Origin: Silene conica
Lineage: Eukaryota > Streptophyta > Magnoliopsida > Caryophyllales > Caryophyllaceae
Direction of reading: 5' to 3'
Assembly (NCBI GenBank): GCA_029255685.2
Contig: CM055311.2
Coordinates: 2,528,269-2,592,268, forward strand
DNA: 64,000 nucleotides
Shown piece by piece: positions 45,859-58,806 of the stretch. Position 1 is the first letter of the stretch; every line of letters starts with the position of its first letter. Below the pieces are notes generated by a model, which worked only from the letters and a program-made list of their open reading frames with translations, was not told the origin of the DNA and searched no databases. A program made the position numbers and the translations under genes.

Positions 45859-48800
45859 CAATAATACTTTTTACAATAATAATACCACATTCAATTTATT
45901 TTATTATGGCTTTTCGTCTTCCCCATTCATTCTAAGTTTTCCTTAAAATTTTTGATTTTATATATTTTATTTATTCAAATGAAATTACATATGTTATATG
46001 TAGATTGATATATTGTTGAGACTTTTTTTTGATGGATTTTCACATCTATTTATAAATACTATTAAAATGGTAAAACTTAAATACCACATAGACAATGTCA
46101 CTTCAATGTCACCTTACATACTATTAATCATTAATGTGACATGATAAATTAGTATGATATGGATTATAGATTATTTGATATACTTATTTAAAAAAAATAT
46201 TTAATGATTGCTAAAAGTCCTTATAAAAATGTTATTGCACATTTTGTAATAACATACAAATAAAGAAAATTAAAGGACATCAATAATCTTAAATTAAATA
46301 TTTATATATACATTAAATATTTGATGAGTTAAAAATTTCCCCCCAAAAAAATATAACTTACAAAAAATCACATCAGCATTTAATAATTTAGGAAAAAAAA
46401 TTAAAAATAAAAGTGAAAATAAAAATGAAAACAAAGTACTACTTAATATATTAATTATTCATATTATTATAATATCTATCTATTAAATCTATTCCCTTAC
46501 TAAAATATGAGCAAGCCAAGTAACTATTCACAATGAATAGTAACCAAACACATTACTTTTTCCCTTTTACCTTCAAAACTCATCATTTCATTATCCTCAA
46601 TTATGTGTGCTTACTTCTCATCTCAATTACTTCCATGTCATAAACTCTTGTCTCAATATTATCTCTTCCGTCCAACTCTCATCTCGATTTGTTTAATTCC
46701 ATCACACTCTTGTAATTCACTCAATTAAATTCATAACCTAGAATTTCCAGATTCAATTCAATTGGTTCGATTCGATTAATTGCCGATTTTCGAGTATGTA
46801 ATTCTGTTTTTGTTTTTCTCGTTAATGATTTCGTTAATTCGTTTCGATTATTGCGGTTGATTTGATTTCTATTTGATTTGAATGTAATTTATGCTTGTTC
46901 AATTGTTCATACTTCATTTAATTGGATATTGTATGTGTAACACTAAATTAGGATTTTGTTCTGTTGTTTTCTGAGTAATTAGTGATGTTACGGTGTAATT
47001 TATTGTTCTGTCGTTAGATTTGAGTATACATTGAACAATAATTGTGAAAATTGTATTAGGTTTGTTCAATTAGCGTTTTCGCGTACAATGTAGTAATTGT
47101 TTAGCAGCATTATTCGGAATCGTAATTATGTAGGATTGAATTACATTTTACTTTATTGAAAGGCTTTTCTATATATTTGATTTGATTCTAATAAATTAGG
47201 TTTGTTTTTACATCCATCACGCTTGACCTCGAGGGAGACATTCCTGGCCTTTTGGCTATTTTATCTCTTCTGAAACATTTCTACATTACTTACTGGTAAT
47301 TTCATTAGGGCGATGGGGTTCCGTTGTTTTCTATGAGTCATATTTTATGGTATTTTAATTACAAATTCTGATTATTTGGTTAGTTTATGTTATTAGGTAT
47401 TCTTACTTTTTACCATTTATAAGAAGAGACGGTGGATGAAGAAAGCGTAGATAGAGTAAGGATGAGATAAATGACTGGTAAGATTGTAAGAAGAGACGGC
47501 GGATGAAGATTGACATACCCAAAGCACAAGCTTGTAGTTAAGTGAGGAGTGAAAAGGCCCAAAAGGAAGAAGTGAGTAGCAAACTTAAATGAAGAGTAAA
47601 ACACACTAGCACTATATTGTTGCTATCTGAATATATGTCGACATATGCTGACTTTGTTTGTGGGATCTTACAAATGTACATTATTATCAAAGTTAAAAGT
47701 TATGTTTATTTTTTATCAATTCGGGTGCGAGACAAGATAGGAGAATATTTGAGTTCGGGAGGACACGTGTTGTTAGGCCTAAATGAAGGCACATTGCCAC
47801 AATAATTTGGCTACATGGACTTGATGGAATTAGTTCAAGGTGCTCATCATTTAATATCTAACTAGCTCGTTTTGATGTTGTATGAGACAGTCTCATCATT
47901 AAAACCCACCCATTAACAATAAGTCGGTGAAATAAACCTGAAATCGTAATTGACAACCTTATATAGATGAAATGAACATCATATTTAAGTTAACTATAGT
48001 TTTTCTAACGCGTGTGTGCCAAGTTATTCCTTTTGTGCAATTGATTTCATATGTCGTATTCTTCCGAGACAGCGACGAAATGTGCTGATTACAGGGTTTG
48101 ATATAGCAGAGACTTAAGAAGATAGTCCAAATGACATAGAGGGATTGGATGCATCAGTTGCACATATTGTGAATTAGCTGTCAACTGAACGCGATGGTAA
48201 ATGTCGAAACTTACACTTCTTAATCCAGGAACTTCTTTTCACTAAAATTCATTCAGGTCATTTCAAGTTGAGTCATGTAAAATGTTAAGTCTGTTTTACC
48301 TCCTATTGTTCTCATTGAGTCTGATTGAGGATCGGTAAGATTATTCAAGTCGGTTGACTTTTGCTAGGTCTCATAGAGGCTTCTCTTGTAGTTCTTAAAT
48401 GGACATATAATTTTGCCATTCTTACTCGGACCTTTTAAAATTCTTAAAAGGAAAGATTTTCTCAACAATTCATGAACAACCACAAAAAAGAGACACTATG
48501 TAAACATTTAATGTTCATCAATAAAAAAGTTTGGATTTTTATATGCAAATTTATGACTTTGAAAGAAATAAAGTTTAAGAAACGGTAAGACTGCAAAAAA
48601 ATGGAAAATTCAGTTAAAAATATAGAAAAAATATTGATTGATTATTGATGATTAAGCGGCAGACGAATAATAATATAACAAGGTAAAAACAGTGAAACAA
48701 CAGGAAGTCTTGCTTAAAACCGTTTTAAATTAAGATATCTCCATCTTTATTCAATTCGGGTATAAGAGTCGTCTTAAATTAAGACGATTAAGAGAGGTAA

Positions 48801-51800
48801 AGGGTAAGTAAGAAAAAAGATACAGAAGTAGGAAGAAATAGTAGAATTAATGGAGTGAACCCCAGCTCATACGGTTTGCATGAAGGCCTACACAACACAC
48901 ATAATAGACTGTAGTAAGATTGAGGAAAAGGGAAGAGAGAGTCAAAGAAGAGGAATGGAGGAATGGAGGAATGGAATACACACAAATTTGATGCACTAAT
49001 TTTCAAGACTGTATTGGGTGTATTGTTGTTGGCTGTTATAGTTGGTTCTTTTACATTTTCATTTAATTGTGATAAACTTCATGATTGTGTCAAGGAAAAA
49101 TTAGATGGAAATGATCGAGTGTGCTTAGAATTTGCTATTTTATTTTACTAAAAGGATTGTTCGGAAGTTGGAACTTGTAAAAGGTATCCAGATAATTCAA
49201 AAAGAATTAGATGATACTTAATGTTGCACGGAAATGTATCCCAATATTTAACCCTTTTATTTTCTCAATTGCAAGCACAAATATTTTGAATGTAAAGCTC
49301 AGCTCAGCAGACACCTAAAGATGTAATATACACTTCACATTAAAGCATATATATGAAAACAAACTGCGCCGATTTAAAAATCTAGGGGTATCGCGTGTGC
49401 CGTATACCAAGATTTTTACAATGATGTCGAACAAAAGACATTTCTAAAATGCACACTCTACTAAAGTTTTTCAATTTTAAGTAGTTTACAAGAACTCATG
49501 TAGTGAATTTCATACTTTACCAACATTCTTACAAAATTTTAGCGGTAACTTTGATGTATTTCAAACTTAATTTTCGATGTCGGACTAGAATTAGGGTATG
49601 TGCACATGTAACAAAGAGTATTGATATTGAATGCCAAAACTTTAGTTTTTTCAAATCATGAAGAAAATCTTGGACTTTTTCTCCGATAAAGTCATTTGAA
49701 AAAAGGAAACTCCGCTCTATATTGATACAACCTTAATGAATATGGATTCAATCTTTCACCTACAAAGTGCCCTGAATGAAATTTTGGTTAAGATTCTGAC
49801 CTGAGATTGCGGTAAAACCCCTTATAGAGGCGGTCACAAAGAAAAAATTGGGCTCAATTGAGCGTGTTTATTATAGTGACTTTCGTGAGCTTGCTACGCT
49901 TAAAGAATTAAACTATGATGATATAACTATCTTGGGGTATGGTGCGCTTCGCGCGCCATACAACAACTAGTACTATTAAAAGGTTAGGGTGGGCATCTTT
50001 CATATGTCGTATGTCGATGAGAAAAAACTCACAAATGCAGAACATATTGCATATTAATATATTATCATAAATTTCAAACAATTGGAAATATGAAAGATAT
50101 TACTCAATAATTCTCTAAAAAAATTCTCATTTATTTTCAACTTAATTAGCATGAGTAGTAATTAAGTAACTAAATTAATTTATTTACTTAATTTCATACT
50201 ACTTATTTTAGGAGTTACCAACCCTTTTATCTTTTTCTCATATCAATGTTATCATTTAATTGTTCATCTAATCTCATATATATATGAGAACTAAAATTTC
50301 ATTCTCTTTAGATTTATTAAATTTTTCATTGAAATCTATTTTTTTGTTATTTGTTAGGTTATCCGCGCCCAAAATTTGAAGATTGGAAAGAAAAATCTAT
50401 TTTGTTATTTATTCATCATCCTCTATTGATTAATTTTAAATTATTTTCCATATGTTTTTCTCCCTTTGTTTTTTATTTGGTTAATTTACTCTTTTGATTT
50501 TACTTTTTTTTTTATTTGTAACAATATCTTCTTCTTAAATTATGTTTCGCTATTTTACTTCTTTGTCTTTTAGGTTTTCATCAATCGGCGTCCATAGAAC
50601 AAAGCTAAATACAAACTTAATGTATTAATCTGATAATAATTTTTTTTAATTACATTTTTATATAGTCGTTTTTGTTATTTTCTATATTAAGCTAAACATT
50701 TACTCGTAGCTTAAATCTTTCAAATTGTGTTTACTTTAATTGTTCTTTTGATCTTCATTGTATTAGAAGGAAAATATTTATTAGTTTACAAGAGAATGAG
50801 ATCTCATCGTCCTTATCAAAAAATCAATTTAGAAAAATGCCAATATACTCCGTATTAAATATAATTTTATTGTTTAACTTGAAATCAGAGGATCTTAGTA
50901 AATTGTTTATTTTTTATTATTCTGTTTTGTAAAAAAAACACTATATAATATAGTTAAAAGACTTCTTAAAACATCTAATTTTTTCCACATGTCATTTTTA
51001 TATTGGTTAATATTAAGGGTACATCAAACAAATTTATTAAAATTCTCCTTAAGATTTACTAATAATTTTTTTGATGGAAAGCATAATACCGATCATGATT
51101 TAAATTATAAAAATAAATTAAGCTTTTACTCTCATCATTTAAATCGTACATTTTGTCCATCTAACTCTTCATTAACCGTAGAGATAGTAGTTAAAACTTA
51201 AAAGATCCAACATAGAGTTAATAAAAAGTCTAATAATTTGAATTATAAAGCTACTAATAATATTTTTTAGTTGAAATCATATGATCATGTACTAAATTAT
51301 AAGAATAAATTAAGAATTTATTTTCATCATTTAAATTGTAAAATCTATCCACATAATTCCTCATTGGCAATAAAGATAGTAGCTAAAAGGTCTTATACGC
51401 GGTAAATAAAAAAATTCATTAATTTGGATTATAAACCTTCACAATTTCACATATTGGCACTTTTGATTTTTTTCAAAGTCATCTTAAAATATTGTGATTA
51501 ACACACCTGCGAAATAGTGAAAAGCAAGGTGTATATGTGCATGTGATTAAAACGTTCATAGTCTTTTTAAAAAGATACTCTATATTTCTATCTTTTAAGA
51601 TTTTAAAATTGTTAAACCTTAATAAGTTGTATAGTTAGTTTTGTAATTACGATGATGCTTATTTTATTTTATTTAAATTTAAATTTTAACTATCTCAATT
51701 TGCATATTATTGATTATGAGGAGGCTATTAAAAAGAGAAAATTACATATTTGGATTTAAATGTGAAAAACAAAAACATATTTTTACTCTTTTAGTCGGCT

Positions 51801-52260
51801 TACAAATGATCTATTTAAATTTCTTAAAAAAGCCTATAAGATATGTAACCACGATCTTGGAGTGACTTGTTTATCGATTTAACGACGTAGTCGTTTTTAG
51901 CTTAATTTATGATGTACATCATAAATATAGCAAAATAACAAATTTGTAAAAAAAACATAACCAAACATTTATAGTTCTAAAATTAGGCACATTAAATTGT
52001 TGATTACAAAATATTCAAGAATAATATTAACATGTATTAAAATATATGACCATAAAATTCAAATTAAAACTTATATCTATATTACTATGATCATGAAAAA
52101 TAATGTAAAAGAACTAAAACATTTACAAATGTTTTGCTTATAGCTTATTCGTGATAAAAAAAATATTATTTTATATATAAGTTAAATGGATGGACGTCAA
52201 CAATAAATAAATATACGGGTCAAATAGAACAAGTCCGCGAATTCGCGGGTACAAAACTAA

Positions 52261-52525
52261 TTAGTAGTGAAATAGATTGAATTTTATGACAAAAAAAATG
52301 GCTTACTTTAATAATTGAAAATTTAAAATAATTTATATATTTTTCACTTAATTTTTATATTGAATTATATTTGTATATTAATTAGTCAAACATATTTATA
52401 AATAATCAAATATTTAAAAGTAAACCTGTACATTTGTTGTAGGGTATAAAACTAGGAGAAAAATGAATAAAATATAATTAAAAATTACTAAGTTAAAAAA
52501 GGAGAAGAAAATTTAAATAATTGTT
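52261..52525. other. AT-rich spacer
   Basis: No feature seen between the Helitron and the next MITE apart from the 9-bp target site at its right edge. Confidence 0.5.
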
Positions 52526-53648
52526 GGGTTTTTCCCATTGATGCCCCTGTGGTTTTCACTTTTCCCACTTGTACCCCTGCGTATAGCACTTTACTAGCCG
52601 TACCCCTAAACGTAATTAGTTAGACCCATCAGTAGCCAAACATGTTTATGCCGTCTGTTTTAGGCGTTAAATGCCATGTTGGCACTCTATTTGTCAAATA
52701 AGCATCTGACTTGGCAAAGGGTTTTTCCCAATGATGCCCTTGTGTTTTTTCTTTTCCCACTTGTATCCCTGCATTTTTGCATTTTCGGTTTCGATGTTGA
52801 GCTGATATCTTTAAAACCGTATTGCTTATTATACCCCTTTTAAATTAATAAAAATTGTGATATATCGTTTATTATATCTCTTTTTATATCACATGAGATA
52901 ATACCGTTATATATTACCTTCTATTTTATTCAAAAAAATATTATCTAACATTCACAACTTATTTTATATTAAGTGGACCAAGACGACAAACAAGACGAGT
53001 GTCATTACTTGTCAATGCTCATATTGATCCTGCGGCGTCACTTACCTATTTCATCATTGAAGCACCAACTAAATTTTAGATTTTCAATCGCCCTTTCTTT
53101 TGATCTATCATAAATTTTTCCTATATTTTTTCGATTTCGATAAATTTTGTATTTATAGTCTTTTATAGCTAATAATTTGAGGTCGGCTAAATTTTTAATT
53201 TTTTAATCAAAAAAATTCTGACACTTTTACTATTTAAGTAAATTTAACAATTGAATGTTTTGGTAAATCTTCGGTTATCAACAATAAGATATATTTGTAA
53301 TGACTTGGATTACACATCGGAAAATTTGGACTTTAAATCGGATATCCGATCCATGTAATTTCAATTCCAAAAATTTTTTCATTCCTTTTTATTATTGTTT
53401 ACGCAGGGGTACAAATTGGAAAAATGAAAACCATAGGGGCATCAATGGGAATATCCTTTGCCAAGTCAGGTGCTTATTTGGCAAATATAGTGCCAACATG
53501 ACACTTAACGCCTAAAACAGACGGCATAAACATGTTTGGTTACTGATGGGTTTAACTAATTAAGTTTAGGGGTACGGCTAGTAAAGTGCTATACGCAGGG
53601 GTACAATTGGGAAAAGTGAAAACCACGGGACATCAATGGGAAAAACCC
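52526..53648. mobile_element. Mutator-type MITE with long inverted repeats
   Basis: 1123 bp begin GGGTTTTTCCCATTGATG and end with its inverse, flanked by a perfect 9-bp duplication ataattgtt (52517-52525 and 53649-53657), the Mutator hallmark. The inverted arms are long, about 260-280 bp each. The terminal motif recurs within each arm (about 52720-52790 and 53395-53452). No transposase frame is present in the roughly 0.6-kb centre. Confidence 0.88.
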
Positions 53649-53930
53649 ATAATTGTTTAAGAAAATAGGGAAGAAATTAGTGAATAGTAGGGAGTATAAC
53701 CTGACCGACTGATTTGATTGTCAACTTTAGTTATTGTTGAAAACTGATTAAGTGACACAGTGATAGATGGTGAAATGTGATTAGTGGAAATATGTAAGTC
53801 CAGCAATCTGCTTCCATTTGTGTTGGTTTGACAAATATACACGCAAACATAAAGGCCCGCCATCACCTTGCCTTTCTTTATCTCTGTTTCCTTGAACTTT
53901 CCTCATTCCACATTTCCAACTTCTTCCCTT

Positions 53931-53937
53931 TATATTA
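53931..53937 (+). promoter_or_regulatory. possible TATA box of the NRP gene
   Basis: TATATTA lies about 140 bp before the start codon and is followed by a CT-rich leader typical of plant 5' UTRs. Confidence 0.35.
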
Positions 53938-54074
53938 CTCCTTCAACCTTTACTCCTCTCTTTCACCCTAATTAACCTCAACTATTCAAATCCAATCCAA
54001 TCCAACCCAACCCAACACATACAACAGTAAAATTCCCAACAGATTGTTATTCATTGAAGCATTTCATCAAACAC

Positions 54075-54465
54075 ATGGAGAACAACAACAATCAGCAGTC
54101 ATTCTGGCAGTTCAGCGATCAGCTTCGTCTTCACTCTTCAAACTTGGCTAATCTCTCTCTTAACGATTCAATATGGAGTGTCAATTCATACGGTGTTAAG
54201 AAGACCGAAGATCGCCGTAATTTCGACATCAGGGTTGGTGGTGATGTCTCCTCCGACAAGGCTAGTTTCGTCACTGATAAAATCAACATGAACATGAATA
54301 TTACTCCTCCTCAACCTCATCAAGTCAACGCTGACTTCAACAATGATTCCTGGAAGATCGGTTCCGGGTTCGGGTCGGGGATTAATCTAAATGGTGGCTT
54401 CAACAAAGGGGTTTATTCCAAGGGTGCTATCAATAATAATAATAATTTATATAATAATTATAATT

Positions 54466-54504
<39 letters not shown>

Positions 54505-56102
54505 TAAATATGGGGTTTAAAGGGTATAAGAATGAGTCTTATATGAAGAGGGAAGAAGAACATGGAATGATATTAGGAGGAAAGCATGGGAAGAAGAACA
54601 AGGAAGTGAAGAAGGAGAATTATAATTATAATAAGGAAAAGAATAATAATAATAATAATAACAGTAATAACAATGATGATAATAATGGAAAGAGTGGAGT
54701 TGATAAAAGGTTCAAGACATTGCCACCTTCAGAATCACTCCCAAGAAATGAAACCGTGGGTGGTTATATCTTTGTTTGCAATAATGATACCATGGAAGAA
54801 AACCTGAAGAGACAACTCTTCGGTATGTTTGTTTTACCTCTCAATAATATGGGTCGAATATCAATATGATAGATGAGATAAAAACATAATGGGTGATCGA
54901 TTTGATTATTCTGATAATGGTGAAGATGTGAAGTGAATTGAGTGATTGATACTAAAGCAAGTTTTGTGAATCAAAATTTCAGGTTTGCCACCACGATACC
55001 GTGATTCAGTGAGACAGATAACCCCAGGGTTACCTCTTTTCCTTTACAACTACTCCACCCACCAGCTCCATGGCATATATGAGGTTACTCTCCATCTAAT
55101 CATAGTTCTTTTTTGGTTGGTTGTGATTCTGATTGCAATGGGGAGTTAATACGAATGTATGCTAATTTGTGCAGGCTTCCAGTTTCGGTGGAACAAACAT
55201 TGATCCAATGGCATGGGAGGACAAAAAGAATCCTGGTGAATCTCGATTTCCTGCTCAGGTTCGCTTCTACTCTATCATACCACCTTATGGTTTTAACTCA
55301 TTCTAATTACTTTAGGAGGACAATTTAGTGTAAAGGTGATGACTTTCAGTCTTTTGCTTCGCCTCTTGGAACTAGTACGTTGTAGAAAAGAGGGTGGAAA
55401 CAATGTTCCTGGAGAAATGAAAGCGGTACCGTTAGCGTTTTAGTTACCAACTGGTGTCAAGGACTTACCTAACAAAAACTGCGAATATACAGCCCATGAT
55501 AGACTCCCGGCGTCTGGTTCCCTTGTTATACTACCACAAAACTATGACAACCTATGTTGGCTCATTACTGGTTAGATCCAGTTGAGTGATAAGCTTGAAC
55601 ATATTAGTTAGATCCAGTTGAGTGATGCTAATAAGAAATTTGAAAGAATCTATTTTGATTACCTTCTATGAACAAGCTAGCTTTCTAGTTATTGTAAAGG
55701 TAAACCGGTTGGATGAATCGTTGCTACTATTTTTAAGTTTGTAACAGAGCATCTCAGGTTGTTGTTAGTGAGTTAGGTAATAGTAATGCCATTCATAGTT
55801 ATGCAGTTGTGGTTGTTTGAGACTCCAAATTCACCGTGATTAATTATACATGTAGGTGAGAGTCCACACTAGGAAGCTCTGTGAGCCATTAGACGAAGAT
55901 GCCTTCAGGCCAATCCTTCACCACTATGACGGTCCCAAGTTCCGCCTTGAGTTAAGCGTTCCTGAGGTAAGCACATTAACGAGTTCTATGTCCTGACAGA
56001 ATGTTCCGAGTATAACATGTGAATCATTAATGTTTATGCGTCTTCTTGCTTTGTTTGCAGGCTCTTTCACTTCTCGATATTTTTGATGAGGGCGATGCTT
56101 GA
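54075..56102 (+). CDS. NRP: N-rich protein with DCD domain (NRP-like), complete
   Basis: Five exons: 54075-54822, 54983-55083, 55175-55258, 55856-55966 and 56061-56102, all GT/AG and in phase, giving 361 residues. The start at 54075 (MENNNNQQSFWQFSDQLRL) matches the conserved N-terminus of this family; an ATG seven codons upstream (54054) is less likely. Residues about 119-146 and 189-207 are Asn-rich, coded by AAT/AAC runs. The DCD domain spans about 227-355, from GGYIFVCNNDTMEE through LPPRYRDSVRQITPG, LFLYNYSTHQLHGIYE, FGGTNIDP, RFPAQVRVHTRKLCEPLDE and YDGPKFRLELS to LSLLDIF. In soybean and Arabidopsis such proteins act in ER-stress, osmotic-stress and cell-death signalling; that role is family knowledge. 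No break was seen, so the gene looks functional. Confidence 0.93.
54432..54700 (+). repeat. coding AAT microsatellites (poly-Asn) in NRP exon 1
   Basis: Two runs (54432-54510 and 54633-54690) of mostly AAT codons encode asparagine. They keep the frame and so can vary in length without breaking the protein. Confidence 0.9.
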
Positions 56103-56292
56103 AGTAACCCAAACCAACATTGATGGTTCAAGTGTATAAGTCAAAAAACAAAATTAACAACAAAAGAGAAGGAGATACGTAGAAAGTGATGAGCTTACAT
56201 TTGGTACTGTACTACCTTGAGAGAGTTTGATGATAGGAGGAAATGCTTACTATCATAGCAAATATTAGGGTTTTATAATACAGACGGTTTGT

Positions 56293-56298
56293 AATAAA
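56293..56298 (+). terminator. polyadenylation signal of the NRP gene
   Basis: AATAAA, 190 bp after the stop codon, a plausible plant 3' UTR length. Confidence 0.55.
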
Positions 56299-57298
56299 GC
56301 TTTGTTTTTGTAAAGTTGGCGGAAGTATGCCATCTTGTTTATCCTAAGGATTGCGTGTTTATATGTAATAATGATCATAAAGAATTGCAAAACGACATTC
56401 CAGATAACTACTTGTATAAATATTATTTCTGAGTTTTTAAGATGCTATGTAGTGTTCTGTTTGACCCAAAATCAGTGGCGTAGCCAGAGAATATAGAGCA
56501 CGGTGGTCGGTGGATTCCAGTCTGAGGACTAACAACATAAGTTCAGGGTATTTGCAAGCCTCTCGAGTCCTGAACCATTCTCAAATCATGGTCTCTCCGC
56601 CAGTTTGAAATTAATAGTTTAGCTAAGCATGCTATTAAATTGTAAAACTTGTCAACCCGATTGTCCAGGAAATAAAGAAATTAATAATGGATTGAATTTT
56701 TCTGGCCTTTTCCATATAAAGATCAGAATTTCATTCAGCCACAACACAAGTCAAGAACTGTATTCCCTCTCTCCCTGCCATGAGATAACACTAATTGAAA
56801 TAATAAGACGGATATCATTTCCTCTCACAGAATACCCATTTAGGTGAGAGGTCTTATTGTTTCAGACAGAACTTGCGGTCTGAAGCAAGACGGACTGATG
56901 AGGTAAAAAGTTACTGTGTATATTAGTTTTGATTCTTGGTATAAAAACAATTTTGGCTTTGACTCTTTCGACATTTGAATTTGCTAAGGCTGAAACATTT
57001 CGATAATCGACACTAAAAATCCATCGTTATCTTAAATTTGTGATAGCAGAAAATAGTTGTTGAATGAGTTTTATGCTTTAGAAATTGCCCTTTTTGTTCA
57101 AAGAGATGGAGTACAGGATAATTGTGTGCAACAATTTAGAAAGAAAATAAATAAACAAGTGGTTGATCCGTTGATTCGATTGAATACCAGCATGCATTGT
57201 CAAAGTGGTTGAACGAGTTCTTCAGATGGGTCCAGCACTCATTCGACCAATTCAAATACGACTTTTGCCCTTTTGGGTTTAAAACTCTAGAACACTAA
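56299..57298. other. intergenic, small repeat remnants
   Basis: A hAT-like edge CAGTGGCGTAGCCAG occurs at about 56473 without a partner. An imperfect hairpin (AATAAGAC...CCTCTCAC with GTGAGAGGTCTTATT) lies at about 56801-56858. No gene was recognised. Confidence 0.45.
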
Positions 57299-57593
57299 GG
57301 GCTTGTTTGGTTACCCATTAAAATCATGGGATGTTGAACTTCCCGGGAAGTGTAAAATTATGTTGTTGTTTGGTTGCCAATATCATGGGAAGTAGAACTT
57401 CCCACATGAATTTACTTCCTCCATTATATGGGAAGTTACTCACCAAGTCCCCCCTTGGTCAATAGAACTTCCCGCATGAATTAACTTCCCATATGCGAAC
57501 CAAACACTTTTTGCGAATTCACATGAATTGGAAATTCATGTGATCTTGAAGTTCCCGGGAACTTTAATTCCCCTATGTCAACCAAACAAGCCC
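57299..57593. mobile_element. PIF/Harbinger-like MITE
   Basis: 295 bp start GGGCTTGTTTGGTT and end with its inverse, flanked by TAA on both sides (57296-57298 and 57594-57596). The word ACTTCCC repeats inside. Non-coding. Confidence 0.85.
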
Positions 57594-58359
57594 TAATATT
57601 CCGTGTGATCCAGAAATAACTAAATTTTCTTTAGACAGGTAAACTACAGTGCTGGTTACTAACAAGAACTAGTTACAGATGGCTGACTTCACATTCATAG
57701 ACAATCGTGTATTCGTCTTTCAGTTTTCGTTCTGCGTAAACAACCATAAAACTTTTGGATATCCCTGAAATCGTAACTATCCTGCTGTATCTGATGAACT
57801 ATTCTAAATACAAAGGGTTTGTACCATGAAAAACTAATAGATACATGTATATATGTTTCGATAAAAACAATCTAGTATATCTCTTAACATTAAGTCTCTC
57901 TAAACAATCACAATGCTCTGTCTTTATCTTCTAAAATGCGTTTTATTTGACCGTCGCAAGCTTGCGACGGACATTGCCGTCACAAATGAGAATTTATGAT
58001 CTCTTAATAAGCATCGAGTGATTAGTTGTACAAATTAGCTAAACTAACCACTAGCTTCTCTCTATCCCGACCTCTCTACTTCTGTCGATGCTCCTCATGG
58101 ACTCTGACTTCAGTCAAGCTGCGTAGGTAGCATACAGAGCATGGGACTGTGTTTTGGTAAAAAAATATACCTAATTATGTATGTGATGTGTGGGTTAAAA
58201 TGACAACCAATTTGATCGTGCACTAATAAAAATGAATGAGGACATAAAAGGAAAAATGATACGAAGAGCTTTTGGTGACGCGGAAAAATCCAATGTGAGA
58301 AACAACCGCGGGGGAGACGGAATTCCACCAACTTTGCCCTAAAATCGAGAGAAGGAATA
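57594..58359. other. intergenic with a partial GTGACGG MITE
   Basis: At 57949-57999, GACCGTCGCAAGCTTGCGACGG and GCCGTCACAAATGAGAAT match the right end of the MITE family at 41133 and 41976. Otherwise nothing recognisable. Confidence 0.45.
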
Positions 58360-58682
58360 AGAGTACCATTGTGATGCTCAGACTCAAAACCAACACCATA
58401 GCTGACCCTATGGCGGCGACTTTAGACCCCTACGGTGGCGGTTGAGACTCACAACCGACACCATAGCTTACCCTATGATGGCGGTTTTAGACTCAATACC
58501 TGCACCATAGTACAGTTATCCTACGGTGGCGGTTTGTAATTCAAAACCGACACCATATGGTAAGCTACGGTGGCGGTTTTACAACCAACACAAACCTTAT
58601 GTGACCCCAGCAATCACGTCGCTAGAAAACCGATACTAATAGGCTATTAGAACAGACACAGTAGGGTATAATTCTACTAGTG
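58360..58682 (-). mobile_element. terminal part of a CACTA transposon
   Basis: On the minus strand it begins CACTAGTAGAATTATACCC (58682 leftward), the CACTA-type end. Next to it are at least eight short motifs in both directions of the form AAACCGACACCATAG and CTACGGTGGCGGTTT (58380-58600), the subterminal repeats to which CACTA transposases bind. The opposite end was not found. Confidence 0.6.
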
Positions 58683-58806
58683 TATGTTTGTTTAATGCAG
58701 GCTTTGGTTGTGTTTTGTGAAACAAAAACAACGTATAAATTGCATTCTGGCTGGACAACAGGCTATTGTTTCCAGCCACTGATATGTCAAATACTGGCGG
58801 ATTAAC

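Larger units (their letters stand above)
45210..49970 (+). mobile_element. inner Helitron, non-autonomous
   Basis: Starts TCTATACAATATTATTAAAAGG at 45210 after A and ends with a strong hairpin (TATGGTGCGC, TTC, GCGCGCCATA at 49938-49960), CAACAA and CTAG followed by T. It has no helicase or Rep. Further Helitron-like starts inside (about 46051 and 46482) suggest more than one event. Segment 46560-47300 looks like a captured gene leader and intron, but I cannot name the source. Confidence 0.65.
45201..52260 (+). mobile_element. outer Helitron, split by an inner Helitron
   Basis: The proposed 5' end is TCTTTTATA (45201-45209) after an A. Sequence continues at 49971 with TACTATTAAAAGG, the usual next part of a plant Helitron start. 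The 3' end has a clean hairpin (CCGCG, AATT, CGCGG at 52235-52248), then CTAA at 52257-52260 followed by T. Between 49971 and 52260 the DNA is AT-rich with no Rep/helicase. The 3' end is clear; the 5' link is inference. Confidence 0.6.

Noticed and set aside
56473..56490. hAT-type terminal sequence CAGTGGCGTAGCCAG
   Set aside because: No matching inverse end or 8-bp duplication was found nearby, so no element is called.
58051..58230. Possible left CACTA end (CACTAGCTTC or CACTAATAAA)
   Set aside because: Neither matches the right end beyond the first bases, and the 3-bp flanks do not agree.
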